A DNA stretch of 64,000 nt from Propionibacteriaceae bacterium. GTDB lineage: Bacteria; Actinomycetota; Actinomycetes; Propionibacteriales; Propionibacteriaceae. A model generated the notes under the pieces. It ran no database searches and was not told the origin of the DNA. It was given only the letters and a program-made list of their open reading frames with translations. Shown here piece after piece: positions 47,436 to 54,979 of the stretch. A program made the translations under genes and the position numbers. Numbering within the stretch: position 1 is the first letter of the stretch; every line of letters begins with the position of its first letter. The stretch is from the NCBI GenBank assembly GCA_025965155.1, contig JAOPXN010000095.1, forward strand, positions 1 through 64,000, in the 5' to 3' direction.

Positions 47436-48551
47436 TCAGCCCCAGCAGATCTTCCCCGCCTCGGAGGTGTCGATGCTGTCTATACCAGGGACAGGCCGGT
47501 CGGTCACCAAAGCCACCCCGGTGTCGTAGAAGTCGAGGCCGTCGGTGACCGCAGGCTTCTCGCCGCCACGCGCGATCTTGGCGATGGCTTGCACCCCGAG
47601 CTCAGCCATCTTCAGCGGGTACTGCTGCGAGGTGGCTCCGATGATCCCGTTCTTCACGTTGCCAACCCCTTCGCAGCCACCGTCGACCGACACGATCATG
47701 GCCTCCTCGACCCCGGCTGCCTTCAGTGCCTGGGATGCGCCGATCGCGGCCGGCTCATTGATCGCGTAGACAACATTGATGTCGGAGGTCTTCGACAGGC
47801 ACCTTTCCATGGCTGTCTTCCCGGTGTCCTGGGCTCCCTGAGTGGGTTCGTTGCAGACGATCGAGTACTCACCACCGGAATAGCTGCCGGTCTTCGCCTC
47901 ATCGCCGTTCTTCAGCTTGTCGACTGTGTCGATCCCCATCCCGGTCAGGAAACCCTGATCTCGGTTGTAGTCGACCGACACGACCTTGTCGTTGAAGAGG
48001 TCGAGGAGGGCGATGTTGGCCCGCTGGCCAGCCAGCTGGGCGGCTGTCCACTTACCGATCAGCTCACCAGCCTTGAAGTTGTCGGTGGCGAAGGTGATGT
48101 CCACGGTGTCCGCCGGGTCCGGCGGGGTGTCAAGGGCGATCACGAACAGGCCCGCGCTGCGCGCATTCTCGATGGCGGGGTTCACGCCGGGTCCGTTGGG
48201 AGTGATCAGGATTCCGTCGTCACCGCGGGCCACGGCGCTCTCGATGGCCTTGACCTGTCCATCCTCGTCACCGTCGGCCTTACCGGCCGCGGTCGTGATC
48301 TTGACGTTGTCCTTGCTAGCGGCCGCCTTGGCACCTTTCTGCATGGCCACGAAGAACGGGTTCACCGAGTCCTTGGTGATCAAGGTGACCGCCACCGACT
48401 CATCGGGACTCACGGACTTACTGCCACTCTGAGGCGTGTTTCCGCCGTCTGTGGTGGAGCCGTCAGTGCAGGCGCTCAGACCCATCGTGAGCAGCGTGGC
48501 AGCAGCCAGCGGCAGGGTCAGCTTACGGATGGCTGTCTTGGGTGTTTGCAT
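47436..48551 (-). CDS. Orphan paralogous sugar-binding lipoprotein
   Basis: This 371-residue protein starts MQTPKTAIRKLTLPLAAATL at ATG 48551, with AAGGAGTAGTG upstream. The lipobox is GLSAC. It is strikingly like the binding protein at 45128-46228: ITFATDNFKAGE, ALLDLFNDK, SVDYNRDQGFLTGMGIDT and DKLKNGDE are shared. No permease or ATPase is beside it. It therefore probably feeds the neighbouring FrcC/FrcA-type pair, widening the range of sugars taken up, or acts as a sensor. It is divergent from its own LacI gene, copying the layout of the first module. This suggests tandem duplication. Confidence 0.92.
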   Translation of the reverse strand: MQTPKTAIRKLTLPLAAATLLTMGLSACTDGSTTDGGNTPQSGSKSVSPDESVAVTLITKDSVNPFFVAMQKGAKAAASKDNVKITTAAGKADGDEDGQVKAIESAVARGDDGILITPNGPGVNPAIENARSAGLFVIALDTPPDPADTVDITFATDNFKAGELIGKWTAAQLAGQRANIALLDLFNDKVVSVDYNRDQGFLTGMGIDTVDKLKNGDEAKTGSYSGGEYSIVCNEPTQGAQDTGKTAMERCLSKTSDINVVYAINEPAAIGASQALKAAGVEEAMIVSVDGGCEGVGNVKNGIIGATSQQYPLKMAELGVQAIAKIARGGEKPAVTDGLDFYDTGVALVTDRPVPGIDSIDTSEAGKICWG

Positions 48552-48591
48552 GTCCACTACTCCTTGAGTCGACGCGTCGAGCCGCCGATAA

Positions 48592-48603
48592 GACAACGTT
48601 GTC
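48592..48603. promoter_or_regulatory. Perfect LacI operator GACAACGTTGTC in the second SBP/LacI intergenic region
   Basis: This 12-bp palindrome lies 40 bp from the second binding-protein start and overlaps the -35 box of the divergent LacI gene. It matches the site in the first module at 11 of 12 bases. Confidence 0.75.
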
Positions 48604-48627
48604 AGGCAAGTGAACTCACGCTAGGGT
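48599..48627 (+). promoter_or_regulatory. Promoter of the second LacI gene
   Basis: TTGTCA (48599-48604) and TAGGGT (48622-48627) are separated by 17 bp. The -35 box is inside the LacI operator, so autorepression is expected. Confidence 0.6.
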
Positions 48628-48700
48628 CGGGGTGTCAAGGGGATCGGACCGGTTGTTACCGGGGTGTTGGATCTTTTCGGCGCCAGGGAGGATGTGGCGA

Positions 48701-49708
48701 ATGCGTCGTGCAACCATGCGGGACGTCGCGGCCGCAGCGGGCGTGAGTTTCAAGACTGTCTCACGCGTGGTCAACGACGAGCCCGGGGTTTCGGGGCCCC
48801 TAGTCGACAAAGTTCAGGCGGCGGTGGCCGCCTTGGGCTATCGACACAACCTTGCGGCGCGGAGCCTTCGCCACTCCGAGCAGCGAACAGCGTCGATGGC
48901 CGTCTTGCTGCAGGACCTCAGCAACTCCTTCTCCGCCCAGCTGATGCGCGCAATCGACGACGTAGCGCGGGAACGCGACCTGGTTGTGATGGCCACCAGC
49001 TTGGATGAGGAGGAGGAACGCGAGCACGGTCTGGTCGCCAACTTGATCAAGCGGCGGGTCGACGGACTGATCATGATGCCCGCCTCACGGGACCACGCGT
49101 ACCTGCAGCGAGAGGTCAGTGCCGGCTTCCATGTGGTCCTGATCGACCGGCCACCGATCAACGTAGACGTGGACTTCGTGGTGGTTGACAACGTCGGGGG
49201 AGCCAAGCAGGCGACCAACCACCTGCTGCAGCAGGGACATCGGCGCATCGCTGTCATCACCGACGAGGTCCGGGTCGCTACCGCCCGTCAGCGCCTCGAT
49301 GGCTATCGGACCGCACTCGCGGAGGCCGGCGTGGAGTACGACGGTGCGCTTGTCCGAGCCGCACGCAGCCGTGAGGCGGCGGCCGAGGCCGTCCAGGAAC
49401 TGCTCGCCTCCGCCAACCCGCCGACGGCTGTCTTCTCGGCCCGGAACGTGATCACCGAAGGCACCGCCTTGGCGCTGAGACGGGCGGGCCTGTCCGATCG
49501 CATTGCCATGGTCGGGTTCGATGATGTCCCGTGGGCCGAGCTGCTGAGTCCCGGCATTACGGTGATCAAGCAGGACGCCCTGGCCGTTGGCCGGCTCGCG
49601 GCTGAGCTGTTGTTGAGCCGGATGGAGGGCAGCACCGACCCACCGCGCCACCAGGTGCTCCCGGTCCAGCTGATCCCCCGCGGGTCCGGCGAGATCCAGA
49701 CCTCCTGA
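48701..49708 (+). CDS. LacI-family regulator paired with the orphan sugar-binding protein
   Basis: A start at ATG 48701 (MRRATMRDVAAAAGVSFKTV), with GGGAGG upstream, gives 335 residues. The HTH SFKTVSRVVNDEPGVSGPLV has the KTVSRVVN recognition helix also seen in the galactoside regulator at 2812. The sensor domain follows (TASMAVLLQDLSNSFSAQLM; VVLIDRPPINVDVDFVVVDN; AVFSARNVITEGTALALRRA). It is divergent from the orphan binding-protein gene. It likely binds GACAACGTTGTC at 48592 and possibly the near copy at 46267. Confidence 0.9.
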   Translation: MRRATMRDVAAAAGVSFKTVSRVVNDEPGVSGPLVDKVQAAVAALGYRHNLAARSLRHSEQRTASMAVLLQDLSNSFSAQLMRAIDDVARERDLVVMATSLDEEEEREHGLVANLIKRRVDGLIMMPASRDHAYLQREVSAGFHVVLIDRPPINVDVDFVVVDNVGGAKQATNHLLQQGHRRIAVITDEVRVATARQRLDGYRTALAEAGVEYDGALVRAARSREAAAEAVQELLASANPPTAVFSARNVITEGTALALRRAGLSDRIAMVGFDDVPWAELLSPGITVIKQDALAVGRLAAELLLSRMEGSTDPPRHQVLPVQLIPRGSGEIQTS

Positions 49709-49755
49709 TCTTCGCACTCGGCCTGATCTTGACCCAGACGCGCGGTCAGCAACCC

Positions 49756-51435
49756 TTAGATGTCCGCCTGGGCGTAGTTGTCGACGCAGACGACGTCGAG
49801 AGCGAAGTTCACCGGGAAGCTGCCGAACATCAGCCGGCCAGCCTCGGCGGCAGCACCGGTCACAGCTTCGCGGACCGGCTCAACCAACGACGCAGGCGTG
49901 TGCACGATGACCTCGTCGTGGAGGAAGTAGACCAGCTCGGCCCGGCCGGCCGGCGCACCGGTGCCTGTTTCCGACGGCGTATCGAGGCCGGCGAGCAGCC
50001 TGCGCAGGTTCGCCATCCAGCACAGTGCCCACTCGGCCGCCGTGCCTTGCACGACGAAGTTGCGGGTGAACCGTCCCCAGTCCCGGGCTTGCTGGCGGGC
50101 CCGGCGTTGCTCGACGGCGCCCGCCTCCGGTTGGCTGGCGTGTCCCTGGATGGCGTGCCACCCCGGTGAGGGCGGTGGCGAGCTACGACCGAGCCAGGTC
50201 GTCACCACGCCGCCCCGTTCTCCCTGCCGGGCCGCCTCCTCGACCAGGCCGGTGGCGACCGGGTACGCCCGCAGCAGCCGCGGCATCAGCTGTCCGCCCT
50301 CCCCGGAGGTGGCGCCGTACAGCGCGCCGAGCATCGCCACCTTGGCATGCGCCCGGGTATCGACGATCTGCTCGTCGACCAGCGCCTGGTAAAGGTCCCC
50401 TCGCCTACTGGCCCGTGCCATCCGTTCGTCCCGGGACATCGCCGCCAGGATCCGGGGCTCCAACTGCGCTGCATCGGCAACCACCAGCTTGTATCCCGGA
50501 TCGGCCACCACGGCCGCCCGAATCTGCTTAGGCAGCTGCATGGCTCCTCCGCCACTAGTGGCCCACCGCCCGGTCACCACGCCGCCGGGAACATAGTCGG
50601 GGTGGAACCGGCCGTCACGAACCCACGCACTCATCCAGGACCACCCGTTCGCTGCCAGCAGCCGGCTGAGCTTCTTGTACTCCAGCAGCGGGGCAATGGC
50701 GGGGTGCTGAACCCGTTCCAGCTCCCACTGCCGGGTGCTCTCCACCGCGATGCCCGCCGCGCGGAGCGCACGTAGCAGGTCCGGCTGCGAGTCGGGGTTC
50801 AACCCCGGACTGCCGAGCTCGCTACGAACCGTCCCAGCCAACAGTTCGAGCTTGGCCGGTCGTCCGCCCGGGAGCGGACGCGGCCCCAGTGCCTCGGTGA
50901 GTTTCTGATCATGAACGTGCTCGCTCCAGGGCAGACCACCGTGCTTCAGCTCCGCGGCGATCAGCGCACCGGCTGACTCCGCGGCAAGCAGCAGGCGGAT
51001 CCGGTCGGCCTGCGGTGAGTCGGCCACGGCCCGTTGCTGCCGCCGGTGCTCGGTCAGGAGCTCATCGACGCCGAAATCATCTCCGCTGCCGGTGAGGTCC
51101 AGCAGGCTTGGTACATCCTCAGTGGCGATCGGGTCGACCGGGCGCCACCGCTCGTCCTCTGTTGCGGCTAGCCAGCTCACATAGCTGGAGCGGGACAGGA
51201 TCGCGTGGCACAGCCGAAGGTCCCAGCACCGCTCCACCCGGATTCCGGCGGCGAGCAGCTGAGGGTAGATCTTGCGGGCGTCCGCCCAGACCCAGCGCGG
51301 ACGGGACTGCTCCAGATCCCGTACGACTTGGGGGAGCTGCTCCAAGTCGACCGTCCTCGCGGAGCCCAGACTGAGGTCCGCGGCCAGCTCGGCGACCTTC
51401 ACCGAGCCGTCGACCAGAGCCAGCACGATGTCCAC
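49756..51435 (-). CDS. Bifunctional 3'-5' exonuclease/DNA polymerase of the actinobacterial PolA-like type
   Basis: This 559-residue protein starts at GTG 51435 (VDIVLALVDGSVKVAELAAD). It lacks the 5' nuclease domain of DNA polymerase I. An RNaseH-like exonuclease-type N-terminal half is followed by the family A palm: motif A region LVVADAAQLEPRILAAMS, O helix region RAHAKVAMLGALYGATSG and motif C FLHDEVIVHTP. The N-terminal exonuclease acidic residues are hard to see, so proofreading may be lost. Its biological role is unclear; DNA repair is likely. It is divergent from a LigD-type polymerase gene, leaving about 170 bp between. Confidence 0.9.
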   Translation of the reverse strand: MDIVLALVDGSVKVAELAADLSLGSARTVDLEQLPQVVRDLEQSRPRWVWADARKIYPQLLAAGIRVERCWDLRLCHAILSRSSYVSWLAATEDERWRPVDPIATEDVPSLLDLTGSGDDFGVDELLTEHRRQQRAVADSPQADRIRLLLAAESAGALIAAELKHGGLPWSEHVHDQKLTEALGPRPLPGGRPAKLELLAGTVRSELGSPGLNPDSQPDLLRALRAAGIAVESTRQWELERVQHPAIAPLLEYKKLSRLLAANGWSWMSAWVRDGRFHPDYVPGGVVTGRWATSGGGAMQLPKQIRAAVVADPGYKLVVADAAQLEPRILAAMSRDERMARASRRGDLYQALVDEQIVDTRAHAKVAMLGALYGATSGEGGQLMPRLLRAYPVATGLVEEAARQGERGGVVTTWLGRSSPPPSPGWHAIQGHASQPEAGAVEQRRARQQARDWGRFTRNFVVQGTAAEWALCWMANLRRLLAGLDTPSETGTGAPAGRAELVYFLHDEVIVHTPASLVEPVREAVTGAAAEAGRLMFGSFPVNFALDVVCVDNYAQADI

Positions 51436-51606
51436 GGCGCGAGCGTAACGGCAACCACCATCACCGCGACCGGTCAGCACCTCCGGCTGCTGAGCGGCGT
51501 GTCGCTGCGAAGCTGACTACTCGGCGGTGATGCTGTGCGGGCTTGTGCGTCGGCGAGCCGGCCGGCCGGGCTGCCGCGCGGGGCTGCGGCCACTACGCTC
51601 GAAACT

Positions 51607-52560
51607 GTGGTGGAGCGCATCGAGCTGGAGATCGGCGACCGGGTGGTCAAGATCAGCAATCCTGACCGGGTCTACTTCTCCGCTCGCGGCGAGACCAAGC
51701 TCGACCTGGCCCATTACTACCTGTCGGTGGGCGACGGCATCGTCAACGCGCTGTACCACCGGCCCTGCATGCTGCACCGTTTTCCAGACGGCGTGGACGG
51801 GGAGAAGGTGCACCAGAAGCGTCTTCCCCATGGGGCTCCGCCCTGGATCCAGACGGTACGGGTGCACTTCCCGCGCTACAACCGGCACGCCGACGAGCTG
51901 TGTGTGAGTCACCTGGCCGACGTCATCTGGGCCGTCCAGATGTCGACCGTCGAGTTCCATCCCTGGAACTCCCGCTGCGAGGACACCGAGTCGCCGGACG
52001 AGTGGCGGATCGACCTGGACCCGATGCCGCTAGCCACCTATGACGACGTGCGGACCGTCGCCGGAGTTGTCCACGAGGTGCTGGCCGAGCTCGGCGCCGT
52101 CGGCTATCCGAAGACCTCAGGCGGCAAGGGGCTGCACGTCTACGTCCGGATCCCGCCCGAGCACAGCTTTACTGACGTACGCCGCGCCGCGCTCGCCTTT
52201 GCCCGAGAGGTCGAACGCCGGTCATCGGGTTTGGTGGACCTGACCTGGTGGCGTAAGAACCGGGACCCGGCCTCGATCTTCGTGGACTACAACCAGAACG
52301 CCCGGGACCACACCATTGCCAGCGCCTACTCGGTCCGCGGTACCCCGCTCGGCATTGTGTCGGCACCGGTGCGGTGGGATGAGATCCCCGAGGTCGAGCC
52401 GGCCGACTTCACCATCGCAACCATGCCGAAGCGGTTCGCGGAAATCGGTGATCTCCATGCCGACATCGACGATCACCGCTACCGGCTGGACGAGCTGCTG
52501 GAGTGGGCCGACCGGGACGAGCGCAACGGCGCCGAGCCTCCGGCCGACCCTGAGGAGTGA
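51607..52560 (+). CDS. LigD-type polymerase/primase domain protein (stand-alone PolDom)
   Basis: This 317-residue protein begins at GTG 51607 (VVERIELEIGDRVVKISN). The frame opens at 51535 but the extra residues are Ala/Arg-rich and unconserved. It matches the archaeo-eukaryotic-primase-like polymerase domain of bacterial NHEJ ligase D: SNPDRVYFSARGETKLDLAH, HQKRLPHGAPPW, the catalytic Asp pair in WRIDLDPMPLA, KTSGGKGLHVYVRI and FVDYNQNARDHTIASAYSVR. There is no ligase or nuclease domain in this gene. It would fill ends during double-strand break repair with Ku and a separate ligase. Its divergence from the PolA-like gene suggests a repair pair. Confidence 0.92.
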   Translation: MVERIELEIGDRVVKISNPDRVYFSARGETKLDLAHYYLSVGDGIVNALYHRPCMLHRFPDGVDGEKVHQKRLPHGAPPWIQTVRVHFPRYNRHADELCVSHLADVIWAVQMSTVEFHPWNSRCEDTESPDEWRIDLDPMPLATYDDVRTVAGVVHEVLAELGAVGYPKTSGGKGLHVYVRIPPEHSFTDVRRAALAFAREVERRSSGLVDLTWWRKNRDPASIFVDYNQNARDHTIASAYSVRGTPLGIVSAPVRWDEIPEVEPADFTIATMPKRFAEIGDLHADIDDHRYRLDELLEWADRDERNGAEPPADPEE

Positions 52561-52591
52561 CCGCGCGCGTAGGACGCATGGCACTGCAAAT

Positions 52592-52629
52592 CACGAATGC
52601 CTGTCCTCCGGGGAAGACAGGCATTCGTG
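52592..52629. terminator. Bidirectional terminator
   Basis: A perfect 14-bp stem (CACGAATGCCTGTC / GACAGGCATTCGTG) with a 10-nt loop lies between the convergent LigD-type gene and the osmoprotectant operon. Confidence 0.88.
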
Positions 52630-52648
52630 TCGGGTGATCGGGAAGGGC

Positions 52649-53572
52649 TCAGACCAGGCCCTTGCTGGTGAGCCACTCGGTGGCCACCTGGTCGGGATCT
52701 TGTCGATCCACGTCCACCTTCTTGTTCAGGGCGGTCAGCTCCTCGGTGGTCAGTGCCGCCTGGACGGAGTCGATGGCCCCGGTCGCGGCGGTGTTGCCGG
52801 CCACGTCGGGACGCATCAGCGGGATGACGTTCTGCGGCAGGATCATCGACTGCGGGTCCGCTAGCTGAACATAGCCGTTGTCCACAATGGCGCTCTCGGT
52901 GGTGAAGAACTCCGCGACCTGGATCTTGTTGTCGTTGAGGTCCTTGACCTTCACTGCCGGGGAGTCGTACGGCTTGAACTGCTTGAAGGTGGCGCCGTAG
53001 ATCGACTTGAGCCCGGGCGGGCCGTACGCACGGTCCTTCAGCTCGGATGGTCCACCGAGGATCGCGTTCGCCGACACCTTCTTCAAGTCCTCCAGCGACG
53101 TAATGCCGTTCTGCTCCGAGTACTGCTTGGTGACTACGTAGACGTCCTGGTCAGCGGCCTTGGACGCCTTCCCCAACTTGAGGTTGCCGATCGCCGCGGG
53201 CAAGGCCTGCTCGACCTCCGCTGCGGTGGTGGCGCTGGCGTTCTTGTCGAAGTAGAGCAGCAGGTTGCCGGTGTACTCAGGGATGACCGAGATCGAGTTG
53301 TCCTGCAGAGCCTTGATGTAGACCTCACGGGAGCCGATGTTCAGCTTGGCGGAGGCGTCGACGCCCTTAGCCTTCATGGCTTGTGCGTACAGCTCGGCCA
53401 GCACCTGGGACTCCGTGAAGTTGGCGGAGCCGACAATCACCGGCGCCCCGCCGGCTGACGCGGAGGGCGCGGCGGACTGGTCGGCGAGCGGGTCGCTGCT
53501 CGCCCCGCAGGCCGCAAGTGCCAGGGTCGCCACCGCGAGCGCGGCGGAGGCAATGAGTCGTCTGGGCGTCAT
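52649..53572 (-). CDS. Osmoprotectant ABC transporter substrate-binding lipoprotein (OpuBC/ProX type)
   Basis: A start at ATG 53572 (MTPRRLIASAALAVATLALA), with AAAGGGAGC upstream, gives 307 residues. The lipobox is LAAC. The glycine-betaine/choline/carnitine binding family pattern follows: VIVGSANFTESQVLAELYAQ, SREVYIKALQDNSISVIPEY-TGNLL, GGPSELKDRAYGPPGLK and VAEFFTTESAIVDNGYVQL. It is the last gene of an ATPase-permease-permease-SBP operon. It delivers quaternary amines for osmotic balance. The exact ligand is not readable. Confidence 0.94.
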   Translation of the reverse strand: MTPRRLIASAALAVATLALAACGASSDPLADQSAAPSASAGGAPVIVGSANFTESQVLAELYAQAMKAKGVDASAKLNIGSREVYIKALQDNSISVIPEYTGNLLLYFDKNASATTAAEVEQALPAAIGNLKLGKASKAADQDVYVVTKQYSEQNGITSLEDLKKVSANAILGGPSELKDRAYGPPGLKSIYGATFKQFKPYDSPAVKVKDLNDNKIQVAEFFTTESAIVDNGYVQLADPQSMILPQNVIPLMRPDVAGNTAATGAIDSVQAALTTEELTALNKKVDVDRQDPDQVATEWLTSKGLV

Positions 53573-53618
53573 CGTGCTCCCTTTCGTGGCCGGGCGAATT
53601 CCCGGGTGTTGCACTAGG

Positions 53619-54305
53619 TTATGTGTGAACAGGAACCGGCTCGATGGTCATCTTGCTCTTCGGTCGCGCGCGCCGCCCAGCGAGCCAGCCGATGCCGCCG
53701 AGGACGATGTCCAGAACGATAGCCAGTAGCGCAACCAGGACGGCCCCGGCAAACATCTCCGAGTAGTTGTTGGTGCGCTGGCCGCTGATCAGCAGCCGTC
53801 CGAGACCGCCGCCAGCGGCGAAGGCGGCCACCGTGGCGGTCGCCACCACCTGGAGCGTCGCGCTGCGTAGTCCCGAGATGACCAGCGGCAGCGCCAGCGG
53901 CCACTCAACCTGCCGCACGATCTGGCCGCCCGTCATGCCTAGGGCGCGAGCGGCGTGCACGGCCTCCGGATCCGCACCCTGGACTCCGGCCGCGGTGGCC
54001 GTCAGGATCGGCGGGATCGCCAGTACGGCCAGAACCAGGATGATCGGGAACACACCGGTACCGAGCAGGAGCACGACCAGCACCAGCAGGCCGAGGCTCG
54101 GGATGGCCCGCGCCGCGTTGCTGGTTCCGATGACGAGGAAGGAACCTCGTCCGGTATGCCCGATCAGGATGCCCAAAGGGATCGCAATCACCGCCGCCAA
54201 CAGCACCGACAGTGCGGTGTAGAAGAGGTGCTGCACCAGCAGATCGAGGATTCCGTCGCTCTCGGTCCAGTTCGAGGGCACCAGGAGGAAGTCGAAGAGG
54301 TTCAT
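53619..54305 (-). CDS. Osmoprotectant ABC transporter permease (OpuBB type)
   Basis: This 228-residue permease starts MNLFDFLLVPSNWTESDGIL at ATG 54305, overlapping the upstream permease stop by 4 bp (ATGA). Five or six membrane segments are seen (LFYTALSVLLAAVIAIPLGI; PSLGLLVLVVLLLGTGVFPI; LVALLAIVLDIVLGGIGWLA). The EAA-like loop ADPEAVHAARALGMTGGQIV and PLVISGLRSATLQVVATATV are typical of this family. It forms the channel with the next permease. Confidence 0.94.
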   Translation of the reverse strand: MNLFDFLLVPSNWTESDGILDLLVQHLFYTALSVLLAAVIAIPLGILIGHTGRGSFLVIGTSNAARAIPSLGLLVLVVLLLGTGVFPIILVLAVLAIPPILTATAAGVQGADPEAVHAARALGMTGGQIVRQVEWPLALPLVISGLRSATLQVVATATVAAFAAGGGLGRLLISGQRTNNYSEMFAGAVLVALLAIVLDIVLGGIGWLAGRRARPKSKMTIEPVPVHT

Positions 54306-54979
54306 GCCACCCTCCTGCCGCGAGCCCACGGAAGGGCACCGCGCTGGATCAGCAGGATGATCGCGTCAGCGATCAGCGCCAGCAACACGGTCAGTACGAG
54401 TCCGACGATGATCGGTGTGAAGAAGTTGCGGTTGAAGCCTGTGTCGAACAGTTGGCCGAGGGAGCCGAGACCGATCAAGACGCCGACGCTGACGAGCGCG
54501 ATGTTGGACACAGTGACCACTCGTAGCCCCGCGAACACCACCGGCATGGCCAGCGGAAGCTCCACGGTCATGAACCTCCGGAACCCCCCGTAGCCGACGG
54601 CCGAAGCAGACTGCTTGACGTCCGCCGGCACTGATCGGAGCCCGTCGACCACACTGCGGACCAGCAGGGCGATGGAGTAGACGGCCAGCGCCACGGCGAT
54701 GTTGATCGGGCTCAGGATCTTCGTGCCGAGGAAGGCCGGCATGACCACGAAGAGGGCCAGTGATGGAATCGAGTAGATCACCCCGAAAACGGCGAGCAGG
54801 CTGTTGGCCGCGCGGCCAGTCCGGAACACCAGGTAACCCAGCGGTATGGACACGACAAAGGCCACCAGGACCGGCACTACCGAGAGGATGGCGTGCTCGA
54901 GGGTCAGCCCGCCGATCATGCCGGCGTTGCGACTCAGCCACTCCCAGTCCAAGCTGTGACTCTTGAACCACTCGATCAC
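54302..54979 (-). CDS. Osmoprotectant ABC transporter permease (OpuBB/OpuBD type)
   Basis: This 225-residue permease starts MIEWFKSHSLDWEWLSRNAG, overlapping the ATPase stop by 4 bp. Membrane segments include LEHAILSVVPVLVAFVVSIP, LLAVFGVIYSIPSLALFVVM and FFTPIIVGLVLTVLLALIAD. The cytoplasmic loop is SVPADVKQSASAVGYGGFRR. The two permeases are homologous to each other and both are needed for a heterodimer. Confidence 0.94.
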   Translation of the reverse strand: MIEWFKSHSLDWEWLSRNAGMIGGLTLEHAILSVVPVLVAFVVSIPLGYLVFRTGRAANSLLAVFGVIYSIPSLALFVVMPAFLGTKILSPINIAVALAVYSIALLVRSVVDGLRSVPADVKQSASAVGYGGFRRFMTVELPLAMPVVFAGLRVVTVSNIALVSVGVLIGLGSLGQLFDTGFNRNFFTPIIVGLVLTVLLALIADAIILLIQRGALPWARGRRVA

